Assembly (NCBI RefSeq): GCF_964106895.1
Contig: NC_133615.1
Span: 62,001-126,000 of the forward strand
Length of the DNA: 64,000 nucleotides
From: Numenius arquata
Lineage: Eukaryota > Chordata > Aves > Charadriiformes > Scolopacidae
Direction: 5' to 3'
Part shown: positions 20,604 through 31,100 of the stretch, piece after piece
How positions within the stretch are numbered: the first letter of the stretch is position 1
Layout: each line of letters begins with the position of its first letter
Notes under the pieces: generated by a model
Told to the model about the DNA's origin: nothing
Seen by the model: only the letters and a program-made list of their open reading frames with translations
Database searches by the model: none
Made by a program: the position numbers and the translations under genes

Positions 20604-23600
20604 CTAATAAAAAGAGAAAAACATCGTTTATACTCCCGTCCTGAAAAAAGTAATTCACTAAGTTAATAAGCCTAATATATATCCCCTCTGTGTATTCACA
20701 CAACACACACTTTCCTAATAATCTTTCCAAAACAGACCTCATTTGTCTTGGTTAGCGCAATAACCGCTGCCAAAGTACCAGGAAACTCATTCTCCCAAAC
20801 AATTCTGTCTGCCATCTCATTTATATAGTGTCTCGTTAGCGTTAAAAAGCCAAGTCCTAGAAACAATTTAAGGCTTATTTTCCAACTTACTTTTACACTT
20901 AGGCCAACTTGCAGGAGAGATTTCCCTTCTGATCTTTAACTACTTTAACTGCAATTTATTCACAGAATAAAGAGCAGGCAAGATCTTCATTTGCCTGTTA
21001 TTAATTGAAAACAGAGGACAATAACTCAAGTGCACCACTCGAAGCCTAATTCCCAGAACGATTATGTTCGTCTCTGGCTTTTCTGACCATTTGTGTGTTA
21101 CAGCACTTCGCCTGCTCTGGGTGACTCTTATGGAAAGAATTTTCTTGTTCTTGAGAAACGTAGAGCGCGGTGTGAGCTTTAGCGGTGACTGATGCTCTGG
21201 ATGAATTTGAGCTAACAAGCAAGACCCTGGATCGAGTTACCTGAAGTACGTGTCTGGATTTACTTCTCCAGCCTCTAGCTTTGGGGATTCCCGATCTTCA
21301 GTTTAAAATTCAAAGTTTAAATTAAATCAGCTAAATCTGAAAGAGTCCATGAAACAACATCCTCACAGCACCTTTCCTCCCGACGCAGCCGGTCCTGGCG
21401 TGCGTCCGGCAGACGGGCACCGGGGGCTGCAGACACCGAGAGAGACCCCTCACCCCGTGGTGGGCGTCTCCGCGAGCGCACCCTGGGTCTGGGGGGGTGG
21501 CAGCCCCTGGGCGGTGGCGTGCCCGTGGGACAGCTCTCCCACCAGTGGGCAGCAGGGCTCACGGTTCACCTCTTTTTGCTGACATTTCAATACCTCAATC
21601 CAAGAGGCCGTTTCACAGCCAACAGCGACCTGCTGTGAAAATGCTGCTGCTTCCTCCAAAACCAGCTTCTATTTCAAACTCCAACACAATGTGGCTGGAA
21701 AAGCATTTAACGCCAAGCACGAACTCCTCGTATGCGCTGCACCACCATCACGGTCAGCTCACTCTCCCCGGCCATCGCCTGCCGAGGCAGGTACATCGTG
21801 CCTGTACCCTCGTTAGCTGCGGTACGGCAGCACCTTAAAGGAAGGTGTTGTCTAACCAAAGTTTGTGCAACACGGACCCCCTCACATCCAGAAAAATCTA
21901 CAGAATCACAATCCAAAGGTCATTCATGCTCTTGCATCGCTGTGTATGTGTGACTGAATTTCACATGTGCACCAGAATCTCACCTTTATAAATAAACGAG
22001 GTGCCCTTTATTTAAAATAACAATTATCATTATTAAAATGTTTAAGAAACAATCACAACCCTCCAAAAAGTAAAGCACATCCCTTTCGATCTTCAGGTCT
22101 TCTTCACCTGGAAGGCGGATCTCAAAATTAGCTTAACCTTCAGGTGCTGGGTTTTTACTTTCCGAAGTCAAAGGAGAAGCGATCCATCAAATCCTACCCC
22201 GGCTGCGGGTAACCAGGTGTCTGTGCCCAACAGCAGCAACCCTTACCGATTACTGTCACAACTATGTTTTACTTCACGATGGAGACAAAGTAACTGCTGA
22301 ATGCTGGGAATCGAAAGTTCTACGGTAAAATGAGGTTCTGCGAGTTGTCATGTATCTCAGTCACATGAAAGACATGGTTTTTTTACTAACCATTGGAGAA
22401 ATCCGGGCATTTAAGGCAATAATCTCGTTATTCCACATGTTCAATGTCTGACCACAAAAACAAGCATATTAATTTAGGGTAAAAGTACACGCATGTAGAT
22501 ATGATTCAACTTACTGGAGGCAGCTTTCAGCCTTCGCAAGTATGATTTATTGCCAGATACTTTCAGAAGTAAAAATATTTCCCTTTTTACATAGCATAAC
22601 GGAGTTTGTTCATCTAATTTGATTACAAAGCTGCACACTGCAGAGCTGAAGATGAGGTAAATAGTTTTCTTTTTAGACAGTATAAATCACAGTTATTTTA
22701 AGCAACGCTGTCATAAAGCCATAGCCAGAAAGAAACCTATGGCCAGCATTCGTATCAGTGCTGTAAGAGACTTAAATCAGGGCTTTATTTAACGGGTAAT
22801 ATTTTTACCCATATTCAAGTCAAAACCAAAGCATTCACTGACTTCACTGGACTTCATCTCAGGAGGAACACTGGGCTGAAGTTAGCCCAGGAATATTAAT
22901 GACACCGTATTACAGTAGAATATGGGAAGAAAAAAAATCTGCCCATTAATGTCTTTGAGGGGGCATATTAATCTTTTTATTCTATTTCAATGTCACCCAC
23001 AAGAATTCTGCAGCTCTATCAACATTACTGTACCTGGTGCATTATAAAGTTTTCCAGTAAATTCTGCAATTTACATTATGTCGTTGAGCCCCTGATTACT
23101 TTCTGTAAAACCTCACCGATACCCTTCCAAGTGCCTTTTGTAGGATTTTTCCAAAGGAATAGGGGCAAATCTGTTGCTGTCTCGTGAAACGGTGCGAGCG
23201 AGTTCATCAGCCTGAGGAAAGAAGCGGTGGGTCCCAGGCACCCACGGGAGCTTCTCAGTAGCCACAGACTCATTTTGCAAGACCACCAACGACCGCAGCA
23301 GTGGCCGGCACCACCGGCCGGGGGGGAAAGAGCTGCGTGAGGCAAAGACGGAGCTGGGAACAGAGGAAACTCTCCCACCGGTCGCTCTGTCCACTCGTGG
23401 GCAACCTCACAGGCCAGACGAGGGAACAGCAGCCAGAACGGCCACTGAGGGAGACGCTCGACAGGATGCGGCTTTATACACAATTTGCCTTCTCTGGGCA
23501 AATCTTTCCCTCTGGGCTCACACCTGGTTCTCACACCAGCTTGTTTTTGCTGGGTTAATACAGAACTCGGGGCTGATGTGCTCATCGGAGCGTGAAGTGC

Positions 23601-25385
23601 TGGAGAAGAGAAGGATGGAACGACCAAGCAACTTGAAGGGAATGCAGACACTGAAATCTGCGTCAAGCTTGCTGAGTTTATGCCCAGTATCAAATTAATT
23701 CATAAAAAGTACTGTCTGTGAGTGACAATCTGTAACCAAGAGCAGAGCCTTACTTTTAGGAATGACCCGTGCGCGAGACGCATTTCTGCTACTTTTCTGG
23801 ACAATCCACAAATTAGAGGAAGCTGATATGTTACCGTAAAATTAAGTGTGAATATATGGAGGGTTTTTTACAGGTTTTATCTTACTTACGTCTTTCCAGC
23901 TGCTATTGTCATCTGTCTCCCATGTGTTCCTGGTATACCAGGGAAGCCCTCCTTTTAAAAAGTGAGCACTTTTATTTTCATTCCCTTCCAGCAGCCGTAG
24001 CAAATATTTTGAGATTTCTTGCCACTGCAGGTAGTCTTCCAGCTGCTTGATATTTTCAGGTAATGCTGAAAAAGGGGTCTTGTTTTCTTCTTCGTAAGCA
24101 TAAGGAAAATCTCCAGTGCTCTTTTTCCCCATTAAATGTCCTGTAAGAACAATGACGGTAGCATGAAATTAACCAAAACAGGTATAGATACGATTGTTCC
24201 AACATCAGCTGGGAGTTGTTATTGACTGATATTTTGGAGAGAAGGGAAGGGGTTAGATGCTGAAGCACAACTGGGATCGGAGATTTTGTGACCAGGTCAC
24301 ACACACAATTAATTTCCTCTGTCTCTTACGCTACGTTGTCAGAGAAGATGTTGCTGACACCAGGACAGAGATAAGAAGCATTTTACCAGGAGAGGCACCC
24401 GTTAAGATTTGCTGGAGTAAGAAGTGAGTGGAGAAGTGTTAAGTTTTAGATTTTCCCTGCCTTGACGCGGGATGTAGGGAACCGTAACCCTATGTTCCAG
24501 TGCCTTTCTAGGAGCTGAACTGGAGCCACTTTTGGTGCACCGTGCCTTACTGTCACGGGAGCTGGCTTCGGGCTGCAAAGGAGGCCACTGGGAAAGGGAG
24601 GGGGACAGGCGGCACCAGAGAAGCCTCCCCAGTCCAGGCTGATCGCCCGGGCCCCGGCTGGACCAGGGCCCCCCGAGGTGCTGGCTGCGCCCCGGGGGGC
24701 TGGGGGTCCCGCCCGGCTGCCGTCGGGCTTGGGTTCGGGTTCCCGATCTCTGCCGGAAGGCAGCGGTAGGAAGCAACCGCCGAACGAACGCGTCAAGGAG
24801 AGCGGGGAAAGCCGCGGTACCCCGCACCCTCTGCCCCGCACACGGGCGGGGTGCCGGGCCGGCGGACCCCGGGGATCGCCCCGGCCGCCCCCGGGCAGCG
24901 CACGGGGCCCGGCGCCGCCGGCCGGTACCGAGGAGCGACCGTCGGGGACGCGCTCCGGCGGCTCCGGGGCGCGGAGCCGAGCGGCACCGGCGGGGCGACC
25001 GGCACCGCGGGGCGGCTCCGCCGGTAGCCCGGCGCGGCGGCGACGGCTACAGTCGCAACCCCGTCCTGTCCCCGCGCTGTCCCGGGAGGCACGGAGAGCC
25101 GTCGGGGCGAGGCGCGGCCGGTACCGGCCGGAGGGAGGGGGGTCCGGTGCGGCGGCGGAGCGTCCAGCCGCGGCGGGGACGGGGCGGGCGGGCGGCGGGG
25201 ACGGGGCGGGCGGGCGGCGGGGACGGCGACTTACCCACAGCCCAGTGGCTGCCGCGGGGGTAGATCTTGGTGAGCCCGGGGGACCCGCCGGGCTGCAGCG
25301 GGGCCGCGCCGCCCTGAGCCGCCAGCAGCGCCAGCGCCAGCAGCGGCAAAGCTCCGGGACGCCGGGGGCCACCGCCGCCGCCCAT
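20550..25385 (-). CDS. GRP: Gastrin-releasing peptide preprohormone (three coding exons)
   Basis: GRP is a secreted bombesin-family neuropeptide that signals through the GRP receptor. The coding join on the - strand is 25385-25235, 24140-23890 and 20603-20550, giving 151 residues. Residues 1-27 form a signal peptide with a Leu/Ala core (ALPLLALALLAA). The mature 27-mer begins APLQPGG at residue 28, includes TKIYPRGSHWAVG and ends GHLM. It is followed by Gly (amide donor) and the dibasic KK cleavage site. The last exon ends MMDYLLQVVNMKESTPS, matching the alternative human pro-GRP C-terminus (..LLQVLNVKEGTPS). The ATG has A at -3 and G at +4. Two bombesin-family genes exist in birds; the peptide sequence and SEC11C/RAX neighbours identify GRP rather than NMB. 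Confidence 0.97.
20604..23889 (-). other. GRP: GRP intron 2
   Basis: A 3.3 kb phase-0 intron with donor GTAAGT (23889 downward) and acceptor TTATTAG. A GC-rich patch lies at 21370-21560; the rest is AT-rich. No CR1 and no further GRP exon was recognised, but small alternative exons cannot be excluded. Confidence 0.85.
23890..24140 (-). CDS. GRP: GRP coding exon 2
   Basis: 251 bases. The first two bases complete the Gly of GHLM, followed by GKKSTGDFPYAYEEENKTPF and the pro-GRP extension (ALPENIKQLEDYLQWQEISK), ending in WKD. The acceptor is TTCTTACAG. Confidence 0.96.
24141..25234 (-). other. GRP: GRP intron 1
   Basis: A 1.1 kb phase-1 intron with donor GTAAGT starting at 25234. Most of it, above about 24600, is CpG-rich and is part of the GRP promoter CpG island. 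A 22-base tandem repeat abuts the donor. Confidence 0.9.
25170..25228. repeat. 22-base GC-rich tandem repeat beside the GRP exon 1 donor
   Basis: The unit GCGGCGGGGACGGGGCGGGC.. begins at 25170, 25192 and 25214, about 2.7 copies. Runs of three or four G on the + strand give G-quadruplex potential; the GRP pre-mRNA carries the C-rich strand. Confidence 0.85.
25235..25385 (-). CDS. GRP: GRP coding exon 1
   Basis: 50 codons plus one base: the signal peptide and GRP up to ..SHWAVG. Upstream of the ATG the same frame stays open through GC-rich 5' UTR, but no upstream ATG in that stretch fits the expected transcription start. Confidence 0.95.
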
Positions 25386-25540
25386 CCTACCGCTGCCGGT
25401 GCCGCCGCCGGTGCCGCCGCCGGTGCCGCCGAGCCGCCCTCCGGCTCCGTCTGGGCGAAGCGCTGCCGCCGCCGCCCCCCATTTATACGGAGCCGGGACC
25501 GGGCGAGAGCGGAGCTCCAGCGCCTGACGCCTCCTCGCGG
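25386..25540 (-). promoter_or_regulatory. GRP: GRP promoter with TATA box
   Basis: TATAAAT on the - strand at 25487-25481 lies 96 bases before the ATG, so transcription should start about 25450-25460. A CRE half-site (CGTCA on the - strand) is at 25529-25525. Three perfect copies of a 12-base unit (GGCGGCACCGGC on the - strand) fill 25395-25430 of the 5' UTR. Confidence 0.7.
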
Positions 25541-26579
25541 GGACGGGGATGCGGCCGCCCCCGGCCCCCCGTGGGTGGCTACCGGCAGCCCCGGCCCCCC
25601 CGCCCGCCTCCCCGCTCCCGGCGGGGGGGCGGCGGCCCCGGGGCTCAGCCCCGGCGCCGCGGAGGACTGAGCCCCGGGGTCGCCGACTGCTCGAAGGGCT
25701 TCGCCCGGTCGCGCCGTCGTTTCCCGCTCCTGCCGGTCCCGTCCCGGGCATCCCTCCTGCCCCGACCACCCTTGGGCTGGGTCCCCTGCCCATCGTCCCC
25801 CGCGCCCGGCCGCTTCCATACTTCTGGGGAGACCGGTCCGCGTGTCCCTCGGGGTTATTTTTCTCGGTTACATTCACAAAACAGAAGTTTGGTTTTTTCC
25901 CTCACCTCCGTTCATCTCACCCGGGGCTCTGAGGTGGCCTGGGTGGCTGTGAGGGACCTCTGAGACGGGACGGATGCTGCTGGCGGTGCCCGGGTGACCC
26001 TTCCTCCCTTGTGCGGGGTCGGGGTCAGCCCCGGCCCCGGCCCCGGCCCCCGCACGGGGGAGGTGGGGAGGGACGGCCCCGCTGCAGGAGCCTGCGGTTT
26101 GCCGGGGGACGCGGGGGGCTTTGGCAAAGGCAGAGGAGGTGGGTGAGGGAATGCCGACGGCACCGTGTGGCCTTACCTTCCACCGTGTGGGACTGCGCGT
26201 CCTCCTGCTAAGCTTTACTCGGTAAAAGGGCTTTCCCGGTGTCGCCAGAGGCTGCGGGAGCGGGGAGCCGGGGTGACGCGGTTACGCTGCTGTTACAGGA
26301 ACTATTTTTCTGAAGAAGAAGTTTCTATTGACGTGAATCTAGCATGGAAACGGTCACAGAAGTGGTTTGCTGCTCTGGACTACAATGACCGAACAGGTTG
26401 AAAAATTTTTACAAGAGCTTGTTGGGGAAAAACGGTGCTGTCTAGAGAACTCTGTCAGGAGACAGCATACGCGGTTAACAGAGCTGAGCGTGAGGAACTT
26501 GCCAGATCCTGCCCCTGCCCCTGCACGACTGGAACGGAACTGTACCCAATGGAAACCACCATGGATGTGAATTAACATA

Positions 26580-26760
26580 ATTACTGGGCAAACTATCTAG
26601 TGCAATCATTTTTGAAGGCAATTGTGTGTCCTACTGTAGGAGCTAAATTGTTCCCTTGTTTAGTCTTAGTTTATTGCATCTTCTTTTACTGATTAATGCG
26701 ATTCATTCTTTTATTTGGGTTATTAATTATGCATTCTTGTTCAATTTACAATAGTATTCT
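26580..26760. promoter_or_regulatory. Candidate AT-rich regulatory element
   Basis: Dense homeodomain-type motifs: ATAATTACT at the start, CTGATTAATGCGATTC near 26689 and TTATTAATTATGCATTC near 26720, where TAATTA overlaps an octamer-like ATGCAT. It lies about 1.1 kb upstream of the GRP promoter. Inference only. Confidence 0.3.
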
Positions 26761-27335
26761 CATGCCTCCATCACGGGTTTCGGTGTGCAGCCTGAACAAC
26801 AGCGACAGACGACACGTGCTCTGCTGAGCGAGGGCTGATCAAACACAGTATCGCCGCCCGGGAAACCCTAATTGTTCAGTGCAATTCAACACAGGAAATT
26901 GAAAATTCAGGAAGCTGCCCATTTTCAGACACAGCGGCTGTACTGGAAGCCCTGGGACTGTCCTTGCCTCCCTTGGCTGTTGTGCTGGACCCACTGTTAT
27001 GGGTCAGCCCTCCCGGTGGCCTGGGGGACGGCGGTGACAGGCGGCGGGGCGCAGCGTGGCTGAGGGTGACCCCGATTCCAGCCCCGGTCGCTCCAGAGCC
27101 ACCGAAACAGGTCCCCTCAGACCGGGCTCCACCAGGCCCGGGGGAAGCCATCCGCAGGTCATCTCCCCTAAACCGCCACCTTTGCACAAATGAACTCGGG
27201 AAACCAGTTGTTTCCTGGTCCTACGTTCAACACGATGCTTTTGTTACTTTCAGCCGTTTCCGGTGGTTTTGCTTCTGTTGCTTTAGGTAGGGCTTACTGA
27301 GGATTAACAACATACAGCAATACTGAAACCCTCCG

Positions 27336-27400
27336 GTCAGTAAGACATATAGAGCTATATGTAACATATAAGTCAGTCAGACATACAGAGCTGTATGTAA
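27336..27400. repeat. Two tandem 36-base units, each with an inverted repeat
   Basis: GTCAGTAAGACATA.. and GTCAGTCAGACATA.. are 36 bases apart. Each carries an 8-base-arm palindrome: ACATATAGAGCTATATGT at 27345-27362 and ACATACAGAGCTGTATGT at 27381-27398. The arms differ between copies by a matching pair of changes. Confidence 0.85.
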
Positions 27401-29540
27401 CACCCAACGTGCTGCCAGGGAGCTTTGGCCAGTAACGCCAAACCATGAACTCTTTCTTACTCAGGTCCTTGTTCCCAGTATTCCCAAGTCTCTTCCACCA
27501 CAAACACTCTGCAAACAAATAAACCTTTCTCAGAGTTTGTATACATACTACACCTTATACATTTCAGGTGTTAACACTTCACATTAAATCTCATTTTGCG
27601 CTGCCTTGAGCTGCTCTCATTTGTGATTGTTCCTCGTACACTCCCATTTTCATACCTTGTATAATGGACTTAATGAAAGTTTAAATTAGCTTGACCTTTA
27701 GGTGATTAAAGTTACAGTGAAAAATACTGATTTAGAAAGCTGATCAAATTTGGGGTTGAATTTTCTTTTTAATTAAGATTAAAATTAAGGACGGATATTT
27801 TTGCCAAGAAAAGTATATTTCCAGGGTTTTGTCGTAAAACAAATGAACATAAATTAAATGAACAAAAATCTGTTTAACTCCTCCAAACAATCGAACTGGG
27901 TTATTTGAAGCCACCAACAAAAACTCAGTTTGAGGATTTTCTTTTTTTCTGGAAAAGAAAAACAATAATTTTCCCAAACTAGAGCAACCCTACAGGCCCG
28001 TTTTACCCTTGCTTTCGTACTGAGAGCCATCATGAGAGCCTTCGCTCCTCATCGCCTACGTTCAGTGACAGTTTATTCTTACTGTTTTCAAAAGAAACAG
28101 ACCCTCATAAAATCTTCAATCCCATAGTTTGCGCAGGTCTCTCGATTCCTGCATACACAGAACCAACACTCGCAATGATGGACCTGAAATACGGAGCCCT
28201 CCGCAGGATCCCAAACGCCCGCAGGGAGCGTTAGGGCCAGGCTTGTGTTTTCCCAAAGCAGCCTCAGCCGCACGACCGATGCTTTCCCCCAGCGTATTGC
28301 GCTAACGCAGTAATACCTGCCGGACACGTCACTTACTGCTCACACTCCTCCTGCACCTGCGCTCGCCGGCAGGACGGGGGGAACCGAAGAATCCCAGACT
28401 CGGGAGAAACACCACCAAAGCAGCAGCGTGGTCTCCCAACGCCTCCCCACAGCCACAGGCTGAGCCCAGCGCTGCGCCGGCCGCTGGGAGGGGTACCGAG
28501 AAAAATCCCTCTGTCGCGGCCTGAAGGCTTCAGCAAACCCGGCTGCTCCCGCCAAGCAAAGCCAGCAAGCAGCACAGACCGCACCGTAGCGTAATTCCAA
28601 GTAATTTATTCTAATTAAAGCTTACTCATTTATGCTAAACAACTAATATCCCTCAGCAGTTGTCCCCAGCCCGCCACGGGGCACCTCGGGGCTGGCGGGC
28701 ACGGCGTGTGGACGGCAGGGAGCGGCGGTGGCACCGGCCGGGACTGGGACGAGGACGCCGCTGCCGCCGTTTGCTGTCGCGGGCTCTGCCCGTGGCTGCT
28801 GGGGGAGCGAGGGGAGCCATGGCCGGGGGTGCCAGCACCCCGTCCTGAGCACCATCAGCTCTGCTGCCGCAATGAGGATGCCTTAATCGCCCCAGGGTAC
28901 GTGCCTGAGCAACGCTGCTTGCTCGTGGCCTACGGGAATTAGGCAGAAATGTTAATTAAGTGAACTGACCGAATCTGCAACAAATACTCTTGTGGCTTTG
29001 CACAACCCCTTCAGGCCCTTAGTGGCTTTTGCTGAGCAGGAGAAAACGTATAATTTTCTTTTTTAATGGGCAGTACATCTGTGGTCCTTGCCCGTGACGG
29101 GACCGGGTCTGCCCCAGTGGGACCTCTGGGTCCTTCTGGAGCCGCCCCGGACCCAGCTGCTGGCCCACAGGGTCTTCTGCTAGCCACAGCCCATGGCTCT
29201 TGGGAGCAGGAGGAGCTGCGAAGGAAGAAGCTGCTCCTGGACATATTTATTATGCTGTGATCACTGTAGGCGTTGGTGACTTTTCATAGGCAGGACTATC
29301 GTCTGCGTGCCACGGCTCATGGACCCTCCAGCTACAGGCATTCACCTGCCCCGGGCTGGATGTTGCTCTTTCCATCGTGTGCCTTTCCTGCTGGCACCTC
29401 TGGACTAACGGGGCACTAATTAATGCATTTTGTACCCTGGCGTGTCTTTTGTGGGGTCACAGCTAGAACTGGGGGGCAAAGAGTTCAGCAAAGGGAATCC
29501 TGACTGGAAAAAGAACTCAGCACTGAAGCAGAATAACCCC

Positions 29541-29615
29541 AATAAATAAATCAAAATCAATAGATCAATAATAAATCAATAAATCAATCAATAAATAAAT
29601 CAATAGATCAATAAA
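29541..29615. repeat. AT-rich simple repeat (AATAAATC/AATCAATA type)
   Basis: Degenerate runs of AATAAATC, ATCAATAG and AATCAATC units. Confidence 0.9.
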
Positions 29616-30971
29616 ACCAAAATGTCCATTTAAAGCTAAGCCAAGCCACTGCAAAGATGCTGGAATATTCCAATATGTCAATGTAGAAAGTGGCAAGAGC
29701 AGCAAATTTGACACAGCGGTGGCCGAGAATCCCGCCAAGACAGCAGTGAGGAACCAGGTAGAGCAGCAACTGCAGCAGCCCCCCTGCCAGAACGGAGCAG
29801 AGACGCGGTGCCCGCAGCCCCCCCGTGCACAGGACCCCCCAAGCCTCCCCCACCGTGCGGCTGTGGACGTGGCACCCACCATCAGGAGCCTCATCACTTG
29901 CCCCGTCCCTTCCCGGGGAGCCAAGAGCACATAGAGCAGATGGATGTGAGGTCCGTGTGCCTCCATCAGCAGTACCCTCTTGGATTAACCTCTCTTGTTA
30001 ACCTTTCCACAAAAATAATAATTTAATAATACACAGAAATACTATGGGGGACCCCCCCCAGCAGAGAAGGATCCAGGTACAATAGACACACGTTATCAAC
30101 TGTGACTCATTCATTCGTCTGAGAGAACCTTTCCTTCTGGAGGAAGAAATCCCATAATAAAAATTTGTGTTTGAGCATCAGGAAACACCTCTCCATTTTA
30201 AAATACCTTTCCACGTTTCATATATCCCATGACAAAAGGAACTATTATTGCGGTTCACGGCAGGAAAATATTAATGGGTTTTAAATGCTGTTACCACAAT
30301 AACACTCTTTAATTTCCTTCCTTTACATTTTAGACAACTATGACTGTTCTATCAGCAAGGCAGATTTTATGGAAATAAAAAGGGATAAAAGAAAAATGGT
30401 GTGCCTTTCATCATTTTCTTTGTAGCCTTCCTGTCGTTAGAGACAGCTGTAATACATGTACAGAACAAACAATGGTTCCGGCGTATCACCGGTGTAATAA
30501 CAGGGCACCATCGCTAAGGAATACTCTGTAAATGTTGAAGATGCCGAATAGACTGATCTCCAGTGCTTCCAACCCGCAGCCAGGGCAGGCGCTCGGCAAA
30601 TAACCTGAAAATTGGCTCTCTGCAGCAGCAGCTCCCCGAAGAACTGAAGACATTTTTCAGAAAAGAGCTCCACAGCTTCACACGGGCTGAACAATATGAA
30701 ATAATAAACATCTATTTAATAAGGCGCAGTTTGAGATATTTGATACTATTTGTGCTGCATTTTAGGAAGCCCCGGACCTGGGCAGCGGGAGCTGAACTAA
30801 AGCCATCGCCTGTTGCACCTTCAGTGTCTGTCAGCGCGGCATCAGCCATCACATCTCCTGCGATTTTTGTGCTGGAGGGGTTCGATATATTGGGAATTCA
30901 AATGGGAAGCATTTCTGTTTCTGAATTCTGGGGAAGTGTTGCTGCCCAGGCAGAGGCAGCCCCAGCTGGGG

Positions 30972-31100
30972 CCCTGGGCAGGGACACCTCCCACCAGACC
31001 AAGTTGCTCCAAGCCCCCTCCAACCTGGCCTTGAACCCCTCCAGGGATGGGGCAGCCACAGCTTCTCTGGGCAACCCGGGCCAGTGCCCTGCACCGTGCT
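30972..31100 (-). mobile_element. CR1 LINE 3' fragment
   Basis: On the - strand the phrases AGAAGCTGTGGCTGCCCCAT, CCCTGGAGGGGTTCAAGGCC and AGGTGTCCCTGCCCAGGGCC are standard CR1 3'-region sequence. The extreme 3' end is missing. Confidence 0.9.

Larger units (their letters stand above)
25541..30970. other. GRP-SEC11C intergenic region, first part
   Basis: The CpG-rich GRP 5' flank reaches about 26150, with a (CCCCGG)n run near 26027-26050. Beyond it are AT-rich stretches with candidate regulatory motifs (26580-26760; also TAATTTATTCTAATTAAAGC near 28600 and CTAATTAATGCATTTTG near 29416), a paired hairpin repeat (27336-27400) and an AT-rich simple repeat (29541-29615). No coding exon was recognised. 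Confidence 0.55.

Noticed and set aside
24446..25877. 457-, 330- and 276-codon frames around GRP exon 1
   Set aside because: GC-rich by-products. The 276-codon frame contains the real GRP exon 1 but reads through its splice donor and upstream of its TATA box.
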